From assembly GCA_963678675.1 (NCBI GenBank), contig OY783199.1, positions 3,417,501-3,481,500 on the forward strand: a stretch of 64,000 bases of DNA, in the 5' to 3' direction. Origin of the DNA: Xiphydria camelus. Its lineage: Eukaryota > Arthropoda > Insecta > Hymenoptera > Xiphydriidae. A model generated the notes under the pieces. That model was given only the letters and a program-made list of their open reading frames with translations. It had not been told where the DNA came from and searched no databases. Below are positions 1 through 12,939 of the stretch, piece after piece (positions within the stretch are counted from its first letter, which is position 1; every line of letters begins with the position of its first letter). The position numbers were made by a program, and so were the translations under genes.

Positions 1-500
1 ATTTTGTCGTTCCATCCGATTCAACAGTTCTCAGTGAAAATCGAAATACCGCTAAGAAAGCAATAAGTCGACGCAATTAGAACTCAATAAGGGGATGGTG
101 ACTTGCCAGTCTCATCGGCAGCCAAGTCTCGGGGGCTAATAAGGAGAAACCCTCCCTCCCGTCGCATTTCTCTTCCCCCGAGCTCCCCCCCGTCCTTGCC
201 AATAAATAACGAACGGCGAAACGAGGACGAGCCCCTTCCCGCTGTTATCGACAGCCGCGCTAACACACAAGGCGATTCTTAAGGGAGATACCGTTTCTAA
301 ATCATCCTCCGGCGTCTCGCATACTTAACGCGAAGAACGCGCCGCGCCAACCCTGTAACGTCGTTATTCGTCGCCCCGCGATATTTCACGTGTCTCGGCT
401 GAGAGAAGCGAATAGCGCGCGCGAGATGGGCGTACCGATACTCTTCTCTATCTGCGCCGCGCTGCCGTCTCTCGCGCGGCGATAAGGGGGAATTCAAGGG
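1..500. other. CpG-rich stretch at window edge
   Basis: Bases 80-490 are richer in G+C and CpG than what follows and stay open in two minus-strand frames (84-266 and 297-497), with low-complexity arginine-rich translations. No family is recognised. It may be the promoter or UTR of a gene outside the window. Confidence 0.25.
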
Positions 501-704
501 TCGACTGGTGCTCCCTCGAGATTCTTTGACGCGAGTTGAGACGATTCAGTGGCTATCCGCTGCTGGGGTCAAGACGTGATGAGATTAGACAAATTATTAG
601 GGGTCAGATTGGAAAACTGGGGGAATTAGAGAATCGTCGCTTGGGCGATTCGTCCGTTTAGTTGGTCCTTTGTGAAATATTTACTGTCGTCCGACGCCTG
701 TACC

Positions 705-878
705 ACAGGCGGAAAAAAAAACAGGAATTTTTACTGCTTCAATTTGTACAGAGGAAACTACTATGTACTGCTGACAGCAGTAAACAAAGAGGTCTCCTCT
801 GCACACATTCTTGAGAACGAGCTCGAGTCTCAGCGCTACTGGATGAAGCGGTAAAAATTCTTGATTTTCTCCGTGCGT
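705..878. mobile_element. Foldback MITE, TACTGCTTCA family, internally shortened copy
   Basis: Begins with GGCGGAAAAA..TTTTTACTGCTTCA and ends with the inverse TGAAGCGGTAAAAATTC..TTTCTCCGTG. The right arm matches the copy at 14521-14724 almost base for base (CTTGAGAACGAGCTCGAGTC core), while much of the left arm is missing. Confidence 0.7.
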
Positions 879-1377
879 GTACTGAGAAAAATAATTCGAT
901 TAAAATGACAAAACGCATCTAGTTAAACGTGTTTAGTTATTTTCAACCAAAACATTAGTCAGGTTAACCAAATATTTAGTTATTCTCAACCAAAAGTTGG
1001 TCAGTTTAACCAAACAGATGGAAGGTCCATATTTCACCAAACGGTTTGGTCATTTTCCAGGATTTTAGTTAAATTGACCAAGTTATTTTTCTCAGTGTAG
1101 CAATGCCGCACTAAACATTTGGTTAGAACAACTAAATAATTGGTTAAACTGAGCAGTATTTTGATTAGAATAACTAAACGTATTTAACTAGATGCATTTT
1201 GTCATTTCAACTTAATTATTTTTCCCAGTGCGGCACCGCTGTGCTAAATGTTTAGTTATTCTAATAAAAAATTCGTCAGTTTAACTAAACATATAGAGGA
1301 TCCATATTTCACCAAACGGTTTGGTCATTATCTTCAAGATTTTGGTCAAATTGACCAAGATATATTTCTCAGTGTGA
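879..1377. mobile_element. Nested or tandem MITEs with CACTGAGAAAAATAATT ends
   Basis: Three consecutive segments end in AGTTATTTTTCTCAGTGTAG (near 1099), ATTATTTTTCCCAGTGCGG (near 1233) and ATATTTCTCAGTGTGAC (near 1377); the first starts ACTGAGAAAAATAATTCG at 881. The interior repeats motifs like TTGGTTAGAATAACTAAA and GTTTAACCAAAC. Non-coding, AT-rich, probably DNA-transposon derived. Confidence 0.7.
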
Positions 1378-3633
1378 CACTGTTGAGATTGAAAGGTTAT
1401 TGAGAGTAACGTATGGCGATAAGCGGGGTGCAATGAAATATTTCAACCGGTCTACGACTATCCGGTTCGAGCGATATATCAGGCGGAACAGCGTAAAAAA
1501 TGTGTCATTGTATCCCCTTCCTAAATGTATCTCCGTGCCAATTTGTACGCTAATGCGAGCGCTACTTTGAGCGGTATAATGGAATTTGGTGAAACGTTAC
1601 GAAGTAGAAGAGAAGCGATGGGAAGAATACGATAAATTCAAGGCCACTTGATAACGAGGATCCAGATAAGGGGCGACTACTACGACTACGATGACAACGA
1701 CGACGGTCGACGTTGTTATAAGACTACGCGGGAAACGTGATCGCGATTGTCCAGCGTTTTGGGATTTACCTTTCGCTCATTAATTTCTAATCATTTGTCG
1801 CGTAGTCTGTTACGATTTTGTCGTAAAGAATCATATTCATATATATTAAAACATAGGAGAAGTAGAGTTCAAATGTTTTCTAAAAAAAAAATTTCTCGCG
1901 ATTTCTCTCATTTTTGAAAATCGATAAGCAGTGTTGAGCGCTAAATGTTGAGAGCTACCACGCGAGCAACTGAAGTTCACACACAATAAATGTATATGTA
2001 CTTCCTTCAATGATGCGTTTAAGGGTGATTTATGCCTAGGTTTATAAATTACCAAATAAATACAAATCTCATATTATTCGAATTAATGAATTTTTAATAA
2101 AATATGAACAATACATAATTTTAAAGAGATTGACCAATTAAATAAAATGGTATTTCAATTGATGGAGCTCCAATTCATGTTAATATAATAACTGAAGAAA
2201 TAAAAATTTGAAATATAATTTGATTTAATGAATAAAAATAAAAAATTTTCAGTGTTCGGTAAAATTATGTAGATTCTAATCTTAATTTTAGTCCCAATTC
2301 CCGCGTAACTTGATCGTAATTGGTTTAAATAAATTTATTTACATTTCACTTATGAATTAAATTGGAAATTGGGACTAAAGTCAGGGTTAGGACCTAAATA
2401 TAAACCAATTATTACGGATTGTCGAGCACGAATTAAAGAGCCGGCTCGTAAAAATTAACTCGAAATAAGTACAAGAGAAAAGAGCGGCAGAAATCGCTTC
2501 CCCCTCGTTTCTCTCGATTTACCGTCTGATAAAAATACCTCCGTCGTACGAAGCGTCGCGGAGGAGAGAGATACATTCCTGTAAACTTTTTCGACTCTTC
2601 GAGAAAATGAATTTACGTATAATTACACATGAAACGAACCAGATGTAGTATCAACAACAAAAGGAACGATCGCGAACGTAATTAGCATCTCGCCGAGACA
2701 ACAGAGGTTGGAATTCACTTTCAACCGATTATACAATGTATTGATTACATTTCACACAAAGCCATGGAAGTGTCGTTTACGTAAGACACGGCCGACACTT
2801 TTGTATTATAAATTTCAAAGTAAATTCCCTTCGAATTTGCAGAGGCATATAACAGATTTATTTACGTAACGCTAAATTAAAACAGCCGTCGATTCTATAC
2901 CTGTACACGTTTAGAGGTCTAAAGAGGCGTGGGATTTTCAAATGTGAAGACCCAACTTTAAAGAGGCACGCACAGTCTGATCCGTTTGCGAATTCTCAAA
3001 ACGTAATTTCCAAATAATTCTCCCCGTAGTCAAATTCAAGGGTATGAATAAGATCAGGAGTGATGTAAAGACACGTACTTCGAAGCAGTGACTGATACTG
3101 AATAGTTAAATACTCGTATTAGAATTACTGTACTGTAAATTCTGTTTATCGATCGCCATTCCCACTACTGAAAACGTGACACTCGCATCACGTATTCAGA
3201 CGCGACATTTTCAGCTCTAAAAACACTACCCGCGTGACAAATGAAAGCATTTATACCGACGAATACTAACTGCCTTACATACGTATATTAGGATCTTGAC
3301 CGGCATGCGACAACCTTGCCCCACAAACGATATCCCTATAATATTAATTATAGATTGTGGTTACGGTAGTAACGACCCTCTAAAGTCTCAGATATCCTCG
3401 CCCTAATCGATCGGCTGTTATTGGATAATACGCTTAGCGTAATTACAAGTAGGTCCACTTACGTCAGCTACGTTAACCCGAAAACGGGGTACCGTGTAGC
3501 TAAGTTTCCATATACGCGACAGGCTTGCAACTTGGATACTTCGAATGCGATAAGGGAATAAGTAAGTGCACTCGGTGGATTTGCCACTTCAATCGCAATT
3601 ATCCTATTAGACATGAACCTTTGGTTGAATGGA

Positions 3634-4473
3634 CCGGGGCAAAATGATCCCCCTAAGGTTGAAATCGATAGAGCTTAGTCACGAGAGAAGATAGAAATCT
3701 GCAATTTCACATAGATCTAATTCTATCATTCAGTGTTACATTGTATGTTTTTTTCCAAAATTTGTTGTTTGATCAAAACAAAGTTATAGTTAAAACAGTA
3801 AAATAGTATAAAGGAATCGTTTTGCCTTATATAGAATAAATGGGAAAACCGATTTTTACAGTTTATACAAAATATTGCTGAATGCTGAGATTGCAATAGA
3901 GTTAAATAAATATAACAGGCCTCTCTACTTATTTTATAAGCGTTTATCACAATGTATTAAAAGGGCAATATATAGGAAAAAGAATACTATAGTCACTAAT
4001 TTAAAAAAAACGGTAGCCGAAGCTCAAAGTTTTAATTTCTTCAGGCATAAATCGCAAATGAATCGTTTTGCACTTCAAGGAATGAATCCATGACCCGAGG
4101 ATTCATTTTACCCCCCTTGGCACACTTAATTTCAGAAGATAATCTACGAAAATTTCGCGCGACAAATTGTATAGCAATAGCTGGAAGTTATAATACTTTA
4201 GAAAATATTTTATATAATTGCATCTAATAGTTATACACGTGAACAATAGCACTGTTCATGATTAAAGCGAAATAAACAAAAAGCGTTTACTTTAAATCAG
4301 GTTACCGAAAAATAAATTTTATTTAATTATTGAACGACGAAAATGTTTTGATGGGCGCCACTACATGAGTTATTCGAGAATTATATTAGGAACCTACTTA
4401 TATTATTATATTGTCGTATCAATCCGGTAGTTTTTGTCATTATTGACGCAAAAATCACAGGGGATCGTTTTGC
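3634..4473. mobile_element. Possible degraded element with GGGGCAAAATGATCCCC ends
   Basis: GGGGCAAAATGATCCCCC at 3635 is inversely matched by GGGGATCGTTTTGCCC near 4460, with further partial inverse matches at 4090-4120 (CATTTTACCCCCCTTGG) and short relatives near 3813 and 4063. No transposase is readable; the internal open frames show no domain. Confidence 0.35.
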
Positions 4474-4536
4474 CCGAGTCTTCCGTAATACTTTCTTCCC
4501 AGCTTTTAAGAAGTTCTATAAATTTCAGACGTTGAC

Positions 4537-4774
4537 TAAACTGTTTTGTGAAATATGGATCCTCCATCTGTTTGGTTAAACTGACCACTTTTTGGTTAGA
4601 ATAACTAAATATTTAATTAGAATAACTAAATATTTGGTTCAACTGACCAGTATTTTGGTTAGAATAAGTAAACATTTAATTAGAATAACTAAATATTTGG
4701 TTCAACTGACCAATATTTTGGTTAGAATAACTAAATGCATTTTGTCATTTTAACCTAATTATTTTCCTCGGTGT
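4537..4774. mobile_element. MITE fragment with ~63-base internal tandem repeat
   Basis: Same family as 879-1377 and 14781-15043, ending CTAATTATTTTCCTCGGTGTA. Inside, a unit of ATTTAATTAGAATAACTAAA plus TATTTGGTTCAACTGACCA repeats at about 4610 and 4673. Left terminus unclear. Confidence 0.6.
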
Positions 4775-4795
4775 ATAATCGTAGAAAATACGTGC

Positions 4796-4823
4796 CCTCT
4801 CTCTCTCTCTCTCTTCTCTCTCT
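4796..4823. repeat. (CT)n microsatellite
   Basis: Near-perfect CT dinucleotide run beside the CpG-rich block. Confidence 0.9.
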
Positions 4824-5149
4824 GGCCTCGATACTCGGGGAGGTAACTGCGCGTAATTTCTACGATGATGATTATATTTTGGTCACAGCGAAACGACACA
4901 ATTCACCAATCAGTATCTATCACCTGCGGCGAGCACATCGGTGTAGACAGCTACGAATCGATGAGAAAAACAACGAGCATCAAAAACCACCCTCGTCGAG
5001 ACACCTGTTCCTCCCGAATAGTGCGTATCACGCACTCGTAGACATCTACAGAACGTCTGCGCGGGCGCCGCAGGAATAGTCGGATGCTGTCGCTTCGCCG
5101 CGGCTCTCAGTATCATCACGTAACCCACCCGATCAACTTATCACGGGGA

Positions 5150-5738
5150 GACTCGCCCCTCGAGTTCGATCGTGCAGCACTTTCGAACGCTCACTCTTGA
5201 TCAGCGATCCTCGATCGTCCTATCGCGATCGCTAATGCGCGCCGCTTAGCTACTTTGAAAGACTTTTCAAGTTCTGCGTGACTTTCAATCGAGAGGAAAG
5301 AAGAGAGACCGGTCGATATTATCTTGATTTCCACTCGAATCGAAGGCGAAATTATAAGAGTGCGACGTCACAGCTCCGTTCCGATTTTCTCCAGATCGAT
5401 TAAACTCCACACACATTTAGAATATAAATCTTTACTGTCGCTTCGTTTTCGAAAAGAACGATTCTCGCCGCGATTTTGTATCGTGTCATTTCGAAGCTCG
5501 GCGAGCGTTTTGCTACCGTCGATAGTACCGAGACGTAGCGCGTCACGCGACGAACGTGTGCGATGTCGCCGAGGCACGAGCACGAATCGTGACGGCCGTA
5601 CTCTGATTTGGATCTGTGGCCGCGGCGGGGGAGGTCCGCGAAGAGGCTGCAACACGAGACGACGATGCATCGTGCGCTGAGAAGAACGAGCGCGCGCTAG
5701 CCGAAACTATCACCGCGGTTGGATCTCTCCTCGATAAG
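5150..5738 (+). promoter_or_regulatory. CpG-rich block; candidate promoter and non-coding first exon for AKHR
   Basis: About 4.9-5.85 kb is clearly richer in G+C and CpG than its AT-rich surroundings and stays open in several frames on both strands, which is common for CpG-rich 5' UTR DNA. A good donor, GATAAG followed by GTACGC, lies at 5738/5739. The nearest downstream gene on this strand is AKHR, whose start exon has an acceptor at 13356-13357. Linking the two is inference. The open frames on both strands (for example 5368-5670 minus, 5616-5873 plus) show no domain I know. Confidence 0.3.
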
Positions 5739-6049
5739 GTACGCGTCGAACTGGCCCGACACGTCGATCGTCCGATTGATTTTCCACGTCCGCGCGCGTT
5801 CGCGGCAACCGCTTTAATTTATTTATCCGCGGCTCTGTATATTTGCACGCGTATCGCTGGGCGTTTCTTTTAGCTTCCACGTGTTTTCGCGTCACATCCG
5901 TATCTACGTACATCATGTACCTGTGTACGACTCGTACGCGGAACAAGAAGACTGCGGAAAAGTTTGCGTGAAAAAATATTGACACTCTCTTGGTCCCCTG
6001 CGATTTCATTAAAGCTTGATAATCCATTGAAAAAATATCATATGATATT

Positions 6050-6500
6050 TTAATTCTACGAGAATCTATAGATTCTCAGATAGTGGATATCCGGAATTGC
6101 TGTGTCAAAAGCACATCAAATTCCCATGGGGATTCTATGGGATTTTTACGAGTTTTCCATGAGTCTATGAATCTATAAATTTTCATAGAATGAGAATGTA
6201 TTGGCTCTGTGTGTATCTGTAAAAGCAAATACAATCTTGTAACGTTGTATTAGTAATTACGAATATAACGGCGTGTACAGGTATCTATTTCCTTTATGGG
6301 ATTTTTTACTTGTTTAGCGGATCATATTACTATATCATATCAATATTAATCATATCAAATACACTTAGAATCCAATGAATTCCTATTCTTCCTTCTCAGA
6401 CTTTTCTAGTGGCTATCTGGAATTGCTGTGTCTGAAGCATATCGGATTCCTATAGAAATTAACCATGGGGATCTATAGGACTTTTTCAATAGGGTAGGCT
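6050..6500. repeat. Pair of related repeats
   Basis: Two segments, about 6060-6195 and 6380-6500, share blocks such as GGAATTGCTGTGTC, AAGCATATCG/AAGCACATCA, and ATGGGGATTCTATGGGA. They look like diverged copies of one non-coding repeat. Confidence 0.5.
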
Positions 6501-6768
6501 TGGCGTTTTTGGATGCGATGAGGAGACTCAAAATCGCATTTCTCTGACTCTTCGATTCGATTGTCTTGTTGACGCAAAACACTTTTAAATGTGAATAATA
6601 AATGCTCCCGCTTTATGTTCAACGAGAACAAAAGTTCTTGAAGATAAATTTGGAATTTTTTAAATCGTGCAATTACAGGACAGCAGCAATATGCTTCTAA
6701 TTAACTCTGTTGCCGTGATATTTCTGACCGTAGCTGCGATATTCAGAAATGTTATGGAAATCTCTATG

Positions 6769-6852
6769 TATTGGGTTGTCCGGAAAGTTCGTGTCGATTT
6801 TCGATTTGAATTTTTCTTAAAAAGCGGCACAAACTTTTCGGATAACCCAGTA
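6769..6852. mobile_element. Mariner-type palindromic MITE
   Basis: TA, then TTGGGTTGTCCGGAAAGTTC, and the inverse GAACTTTTCGGATAACCCAG-like end, then TA. The 80-base element is two mariner-like inverted ends with almost no interior; TA flanks fit mariner insertion. Confidence 0.75.
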
Positions 6853-7327
6853 TAATTTGTTTCCCAATAAAGTTCGTTATCTCATTCACGTGGCATAGAT
6901 TGCGCGTCGAATTTTGCGAATCTCTCCGAGAGCTCCGTGTCGTTCGCAGTTTCAAAGAGCGGTAATTGATTTCAATTTTCCTTTGTACATTGATCTGGGT
7001 AATTCTATAGAAGTGTATAACGATCGCGAGCTATTCCGACGTCCAGAAGCCCGTAAAGTCTTTCATTTCAAAAAGCACCGATTCAAATTTCCCCCCGACT
7101 GCGTAAGATCCGAAGCACGCGAGAACTGTTTTGGTTATATAATTTAATTCTCGATCTATCTCACTTTGTTTCCGACACAGCTTTACGGGGACTCGACTAA
7201 TTAAAACTTCGAGGGGATGGTTCGTTTCTCCCCGTTGTTAGTAATTGCATGGTGAGACCATTTATTGCGAGAGAAGTTTCACTTATCCTCGTGTTCGGAA
7301 ATAGAAATTGGTCGAAAATAATTGAGG

Positions 7328-7553
7328 CACTGTGAGAAATGATCAGTGAAGTCAATCAAACGTTAATATGTGAACGACAAAAAATTTTTATTGCGACAAT
7401 GAAGGTTGTTGTAATCAAACATTTTTTAAACAATCTTTTCCCACGAGCAACATTTATTTACCGTAAACAAACATTTGTTGTCTGTATAAAATTATTTTGT
7501 TGTTCACATATCAACCAAACATTTGGTTAACATTACTAATTATTTTTCTCTAT
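7328..7553. mobile_element. Foldback MITE ending in TTATTTTTCTC
   Basis: Inverted arms around ATATGTGAACGACAAAAAAT (left) and TTTTGTTGTTCACATAT (right); the right end ACTAATTATTTTTCTCTATG belongs to the CACTGAGAAAAATAATT family. Confidence 0.55.
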
Positions 7554-7555
7554 GA

Positions 7556-7700
7556 CTAGCAACGAAGGTATTCTTAAAGCAAGAATATGTATAAAACTCT
7601 TTTCAAGAATCTGTATTCTTAAACATTTTTAAGATCATACAGGTATTCTTGATTGAGGAAATATCTCTTGACACTAGCAATTGTTTCTAAAAAAAATAGT
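7556..7700. repeat. Dispersed repeat, copy 1 (AACGAAGGTATTCTT family)
   Basis: Shares CAACGAAGGTATTCTT, TGTATTCTTAAA, TTTTTAAGAT and CACTAGCAA blocks in the same order with 33496-33635. Confidence 0.6.
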
Positions 7701-8559
7701 AATTGAAAAATTGAGTTTGCATGTACATAGAAGAATTAGTGATACTGATAGTTAATCTCGTTGTTACAAATTATAGAATAAGAGATTCCTAATATTTTAC
7801 TTTTGCCTTTTCGTGTGAAAATTCTGAAATATGTACAGTAGAGCTTATCTATGCTACAGATCACTATGCTCCCATAGGATCCTTTATATGTAATCTGTGA
7901 GTAGTAATTTCCATCGCTTCCCTTAATTGAAACTTTTCGACTGCTAAATTGATGGAAAACAGCTTAACTGAATTACCGAGCTTTGAAATGCATTTATTTT
8001 GCGAATAAAGTAATAAATCATAAATAAATAAGTTTAATAAGTCTGCAGTAAGTATTACACCACAACTTCTTTCGGGGGGTGGCTCTGTTCCCAGTGACCA
8101 ATGGTGGTTATAAAATGCGACTTACTTCTCTCAAAGCTCATGTAGATTGTGGTTTTACTTTAAGTCGCGTAGAAATTCTGCGAAAGCTGAGTTATGACTC
8201 ATTAAACTCCCACCCCCTATCTTTTTGTTTCTAATCGTCCTTTCTCACTTGTTTGAAGCTGAATAAAAGCACGGCAATTTCTCAATTTTTAACAACGGGA
8301 AAAAGAAAACTGGCACGAAGCTTAATATATCTAGTTAATCCCGGAAGAAAAAATGGTACATTTTCCCTTTAACCTAAAACTGAAATAGCATGGATGTATT
8401 TCTCTACTAGAATTTCTCATTTCATTATAGAGTCTGTAATAATGCCATTGAGTAATATAATTAGTGTCAATCGATAAATTGAGGGAAATTAATATAATTA
8501 ATATACCCCCGAATCACTAGAAATTACAATCATCAGATTAGACATAATTTTCACCAGGA

Positions 8560-8755
8560 TCATATGAAAATGATACTATTCCAATCAGCTTCAACCACAA
8601 TAATCTCATTACCGGTGGACTTTTCACCGAAGTTGGCGTAATACTTTTTTATAGGTCAAAACGTAATCTTCAAAAAAGTATTATATCAACTTCCCAAAAA
8701 AAAATCAATCAGTAGTGAGATAATAACGATTAAAACTAATCGGAATAATATTAGT
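8560..8755. mobile_element. Degraded foldback element
   Basis: Contains ATACTTTTTTATAGGTC facing GAAAAAAGTATTATATC-type sequence and outer arms CCAATCAGCTTCAACCAC / GATTAAAACTAATCGG. The core resembles the middle of the TGAGGCTAAGCTTACTCG foldback family (for example at 54817-55020), but the ends have decayed. Confidence 0.4.
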
Positions 8756-10593
8756 CTGCTTTATGATTTTCCCATCACATGGAACTCGACCACGCATTAC
8801 TTCAACAAAATTAAAAATCGTCTGTAAACGACCGTTTAATGTTTCCTGTTCAAAGTTATGCACCCTGGTGAGATTGTATCATCTAAATAAATAGCCTTTA
8901 AATGCTGTTATCTAAAGCACACTAATTGTAAATGCATAAATAGCATATCGCGCGTGCCTCTGTCCCTCTCTATGGGCGTTTGCTCTCAACCATACAAGAA
9001 AGATTAATTATGTACTAAATACGTATCGTGTAGAGAAATGAACCAGGTAGGTATAAGACGACGGAATTGGAAATTCAGCAGGTTTCGTCGAAATTGATGA
9101 TCCGCTTGGGGCGTGATGAAACAACGCGTTGTTTACACATCGTGCCTCTTAGAGTGGTTATACCGATAGCAATTATCTGTAAGTTGTAGGGAGAAGCAAC
9201 ACGTAGCACGAAGTCGAGGGGGATGCCTCTCGCGGATTGGCCTCTGATCACTATAGTCGATAATGGTAACTAGGGGCACATTAGTTAAGAAATTTCAATT
9301 TTAACACGTTTCGCTTAAATTGATGGTACGCTTATGGGGAGGAAACGTCACGTTGTTTGGATATTCTATTTATCGGTGTGACTATCTATGGTAATTTTAT
9401 GTAAACGGTAGGGAGAAACTATAAATACGGTGAAATCAAAATGAATATCACTATTCGAGTTGGCTCTCAGTAAATATCATTAAGAATACGCGTCAGGAGT
9501 ATCTGAGCTACACTGGGAAAAATAATTTTGTCAATCTAACCAAAATTCTAGAGACGAAAATAATATAAATGCCTACAACTTAATATAGAATTATACTACT
9601 ATAACAACTACAAAAAGGGCGTCCGAACCACCGCTAAAATTTAATTCAATAAAAATTCCTAATTAAATTAAATGAAGAACCAATTTTGCAGTTAGAAGCT
9701 TTAATTAATTTGATTTTGAAATTTAAGTAAACTGACGTGGTCCGGATGACAAAGTTCTTCAGGATGTAATATAAATGCTTATAACTTATTAAAAGACAAA
9801 GATTACCGTTTCCCTATACGATTTCCAAGCGTACATCCGCTGTTATAAAATCCCCCGTAAATGAGTTCGTAAACTAATTTATCATTAAAATGTAATTCGA
9901 TATAAAGTTTCGATCGAGAATTCTTTTTGCATAATTCGTTTTGGACAATTCATATCTAATCGCATTTTAATCATAAGTTAGTCCCGATAATTCACCACTG
10001 AATATAATTCACGATCGTTTATGTACACAAAAAAACAGATACTAATTAAAAAAATTCCTGATCGGTACCGAGAAAATACGGGGCGAATAAAGTCAAATTG
10101 ATATCAAAGCTGCTGGAATGAAATGTATTACGAAATAATATGAGAATCCACAATTCATTAAGACAAATAAAGGAAAAGGTGAGCCCTGAGCAAGTTTACC
10201 CGGAAGACCTTTCTCACTGCAAGTTCTTTTTCGGAAACCTCATATAATCCAACGAATGAAAGTCCTAACGACTGTATTCTGTCCTGCAGAATATTACTTC
10301 AGGCAAAATAAAATGAGAGAAAGGCAGCTCATTTTTCTTTCATATAAAAAGGCTTTTTTTTAAACTAATTAAGTTGAAACGCCAAAGAAAACAAACTATA
10401 TGCAGCGTTACACTAATAACCCCATGCGCGTGCGACACTCCATTTAATTCCAACTCCATTATACGAACAAATTTTCTACCAGGGAACATCAAACCTCGCC
10501 TACGGAAACTTTTCTCACCTCTTTGCGAGATAATATATACGGTAGAAATTTCGAAATGACAGAAAGCTTAGAAACTCTGCTTGGATATAGAAG

Positions 10594-11365
10594 TTGGTAG
10601 CGAATAAGTCTTTCACAATAAAATATTCCTTCGTGCGCGAAATATTAAACGATACAAGGAGGAAGGAGCCGGACATTCATTTTTTACATATAACCGAGAG
10701 CGAGTTTCTTTTCGGAAGCAGTATTCTCGCCCCCTTGTTTATCCGCGAGTGGAACAACTGTCGTGCCCACGGCCATATCGCGCAAATCAGCCCCCTGGTT
10801 GTTCGGGTGATCGATTGATCGGTGTGTGTTTATTGCAATAGCGGATACCTTTGTATGTCGCAAACACGCCCCCGCGAGGAGAGAAAGAAGAGAGGACTAC
10901 AGAGGAGCCGACAGGTTTGAAGGCGAGTTTCGAGAATTCGCACATGAGTGGCTAATCGCTTGGAGCAGCGCGATGGACACTGACACTCATTTCGACAGGA
11001 TGTGCGCATTTCATTCAGTGCGAGAGATGTTCGGATTTGAAATGACAGGATTGGCGATTATGTCAAAGTCGCAAATCGAAATGCGGGCGAAACTCCGAAT
11101 GAAAATTGATTTTATCGTACTCCAACGACCCAGATTTCAAATCGAAATTGCTTCTATCGAGATTCAACAATCGAAATTTCAATTAGATTGTTTCTATCGA
11201 GTGAAGTGGAATCCGAGAATGAACAGAAATTCATTTTATGTTCAGTTTTCCAATAATCCAGCTTTACGGCTCTACATCAATTGCACTCGAGCCGCGACAT
11301 ATTTTTCGTGCACTTACTTTCCACTGTATCGAGGATTATATACGAGATGGAAACCAGATTATTGA
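10594..11365 (+). other. Unrecognised open frames, 74 and 179 codons
   Basis: Two open frames nearly abut: 10594-10818 and 10826-11365, the latter being the longest unexplained frame upstream of AKHR. The 179-residue translation shows no signal peptide, membrane segment or family motif that I know. Its middle (about 11130-11200) comes from a short DNA tandem repeat around CTATCGAG, which argues against old coding constraint. No splice sites or polyadenylation signal stand out. I do not call a gene here. Confidence 0.15.
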
Positions 11366-11573
11366 AATACTCAAATTGTAACGCGTTGATATAATGCACG
11401 TACCACGATAACCAGAGAACCCGTGAAGTACACAATACAAAGTATTGCACGTTTTTATGTTTGACCCGGTTTTTCCCTCCTTTTTCCTCGAACCTACGAC
11501 CAAACTCCGCATTAAACCTTCGTTACTTCGAACTTAAACAGCATGGACATTTGGTTAACCCGAGTAACAAATG

Positions 11574-11770
11574 TTTACTTCATTTAACCATCTGTTAATT
11601 TTAATACGACGAACCTCACGGTGCAATTGTTTCAATGCCATATGAGTATAAGGAAAGATAAATGGAGTTGAAGCAACCAAATTGAAGTTAAAACAAGTGA
11701 ATATCTATTTGAAACAATTATACCGTGAGGTTCGCCGTATTTAACCTCACCGATGGTTGAATGAAGTAAA
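11574..11770. mobile_element. Foldback MITE (CGAACCTCACGGT arms)
   Basis: Left arm TTTACTTCATTTAACCATC..ACGAACCTCACGGTGCAATT is matched inversely by AATTATACCGTGAGGTTCG..GATGGTTGAATGAAGTAAA. No coding content. Confidence 0.7.
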
Positions 11771-12710
11771 TTTTTCTCTTCAGTGTACACACTAAGAAAA
11801 AAGTGTAAGGATGAGGGACAAATCAACTATAATCGAGAGATGGAATTCTTCTGGTTGCTGTACCATATTTATGATTAAAGAGATCATAAATGCAGTCGAA
11901 ATAACTTCTGTTGTGTTTAGTTATAGCAACAATAAGGTTGTAGTTTATGATAGCCATACCATGGTTGAATTAACCATAAAAGTATTACTGCATAATAGTG
12001 TCAACAAAAGGTTAGGGACATTTATCAACCACGCTGCAAGTTCACTTGGTGGTAACAATCCTAATCTCTTGTTCCTATAACCAGAATCTTACTACTCGGA
12101 ATTACTATAGAATTATAGTTGGCGTCAAAATCGATCACAATTTCTAGTTAAATCTAATTCTTTCGACCAGATTTTCCTCTGAGTGTAAACACCCGATCAC
12201 ACAATCTTTTGGAGTTCATAAAAATGATTGTTTAATGTGATAATAAATGCTCATCGACTGGCAGAATTGCTTTTTCATCAGAAATGCACCATCTCTCTAT
12301 TCGATTCACCACATACTCGTACTGCTCCTGTTTTTGAACTTCGCTCTCGGAGCAAAGGCCGAGCTTTATTTACCGAGGTGAATCTTGAAATTCGTTTTTC
12401 TCTACTATTTTTCTTCTACTTATAAACCCGCCCTCTGATATTTTCTTTGTCGCACTCGCATGCATAATTCATGCTCGTCATCGGGGGATCGCTTTCGTCG
12501 TCATCAAAATGCACATATCGGTCCTCTCTCTTTCCCTCTTATTTTCTCTCCGTATTTTTACACTCTTTCCTGCTTTCGCGTCATAAATTACACTTGAGAG
12601 TGCTCTCAAAAATAAATCGAAAATCGATATTTTTAATGCATGAGTCTCGAGGCAGCAACCGCGGATATTAAGTAATTTTTCAAGACCAGCCCTAATCGAT
12701 CGGAAAAGTT

Positions 12711-12939
12711 GTACACTGAGACAAAAATGTACTTGATCGAAATAAACGTGCCTTTGGATAGTCCCAAGAGCGTATTTATTCGATTTAAATGGATATCGAT
12801 TTGATTCAAATAACATCTAGTTAATTCTATAATCTAATATTTGCGTCCAACCAATATTCATTTAAATCGAATAAATATGCTCTTGGGACTATCCAAAGGC
12901 ACGTTTATTTCGATCAAGTAAATTTTTTTCTCAGTGTAC
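12711..12939. mobile_element. Near-perfect foldback MITE (GTACACTGAG ends)
   Basis: GTACACTGAGA at the left and TCTCAGTGTAC at the right. Arms of about 90 bases carrying GCCTTTGGATAGTCCCAAGAGC pair with their inverse copy around 12870-12900, leaving a short loop at about 12815-12850. High arm identity suggests recent insertion. Confidence 0.85.
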
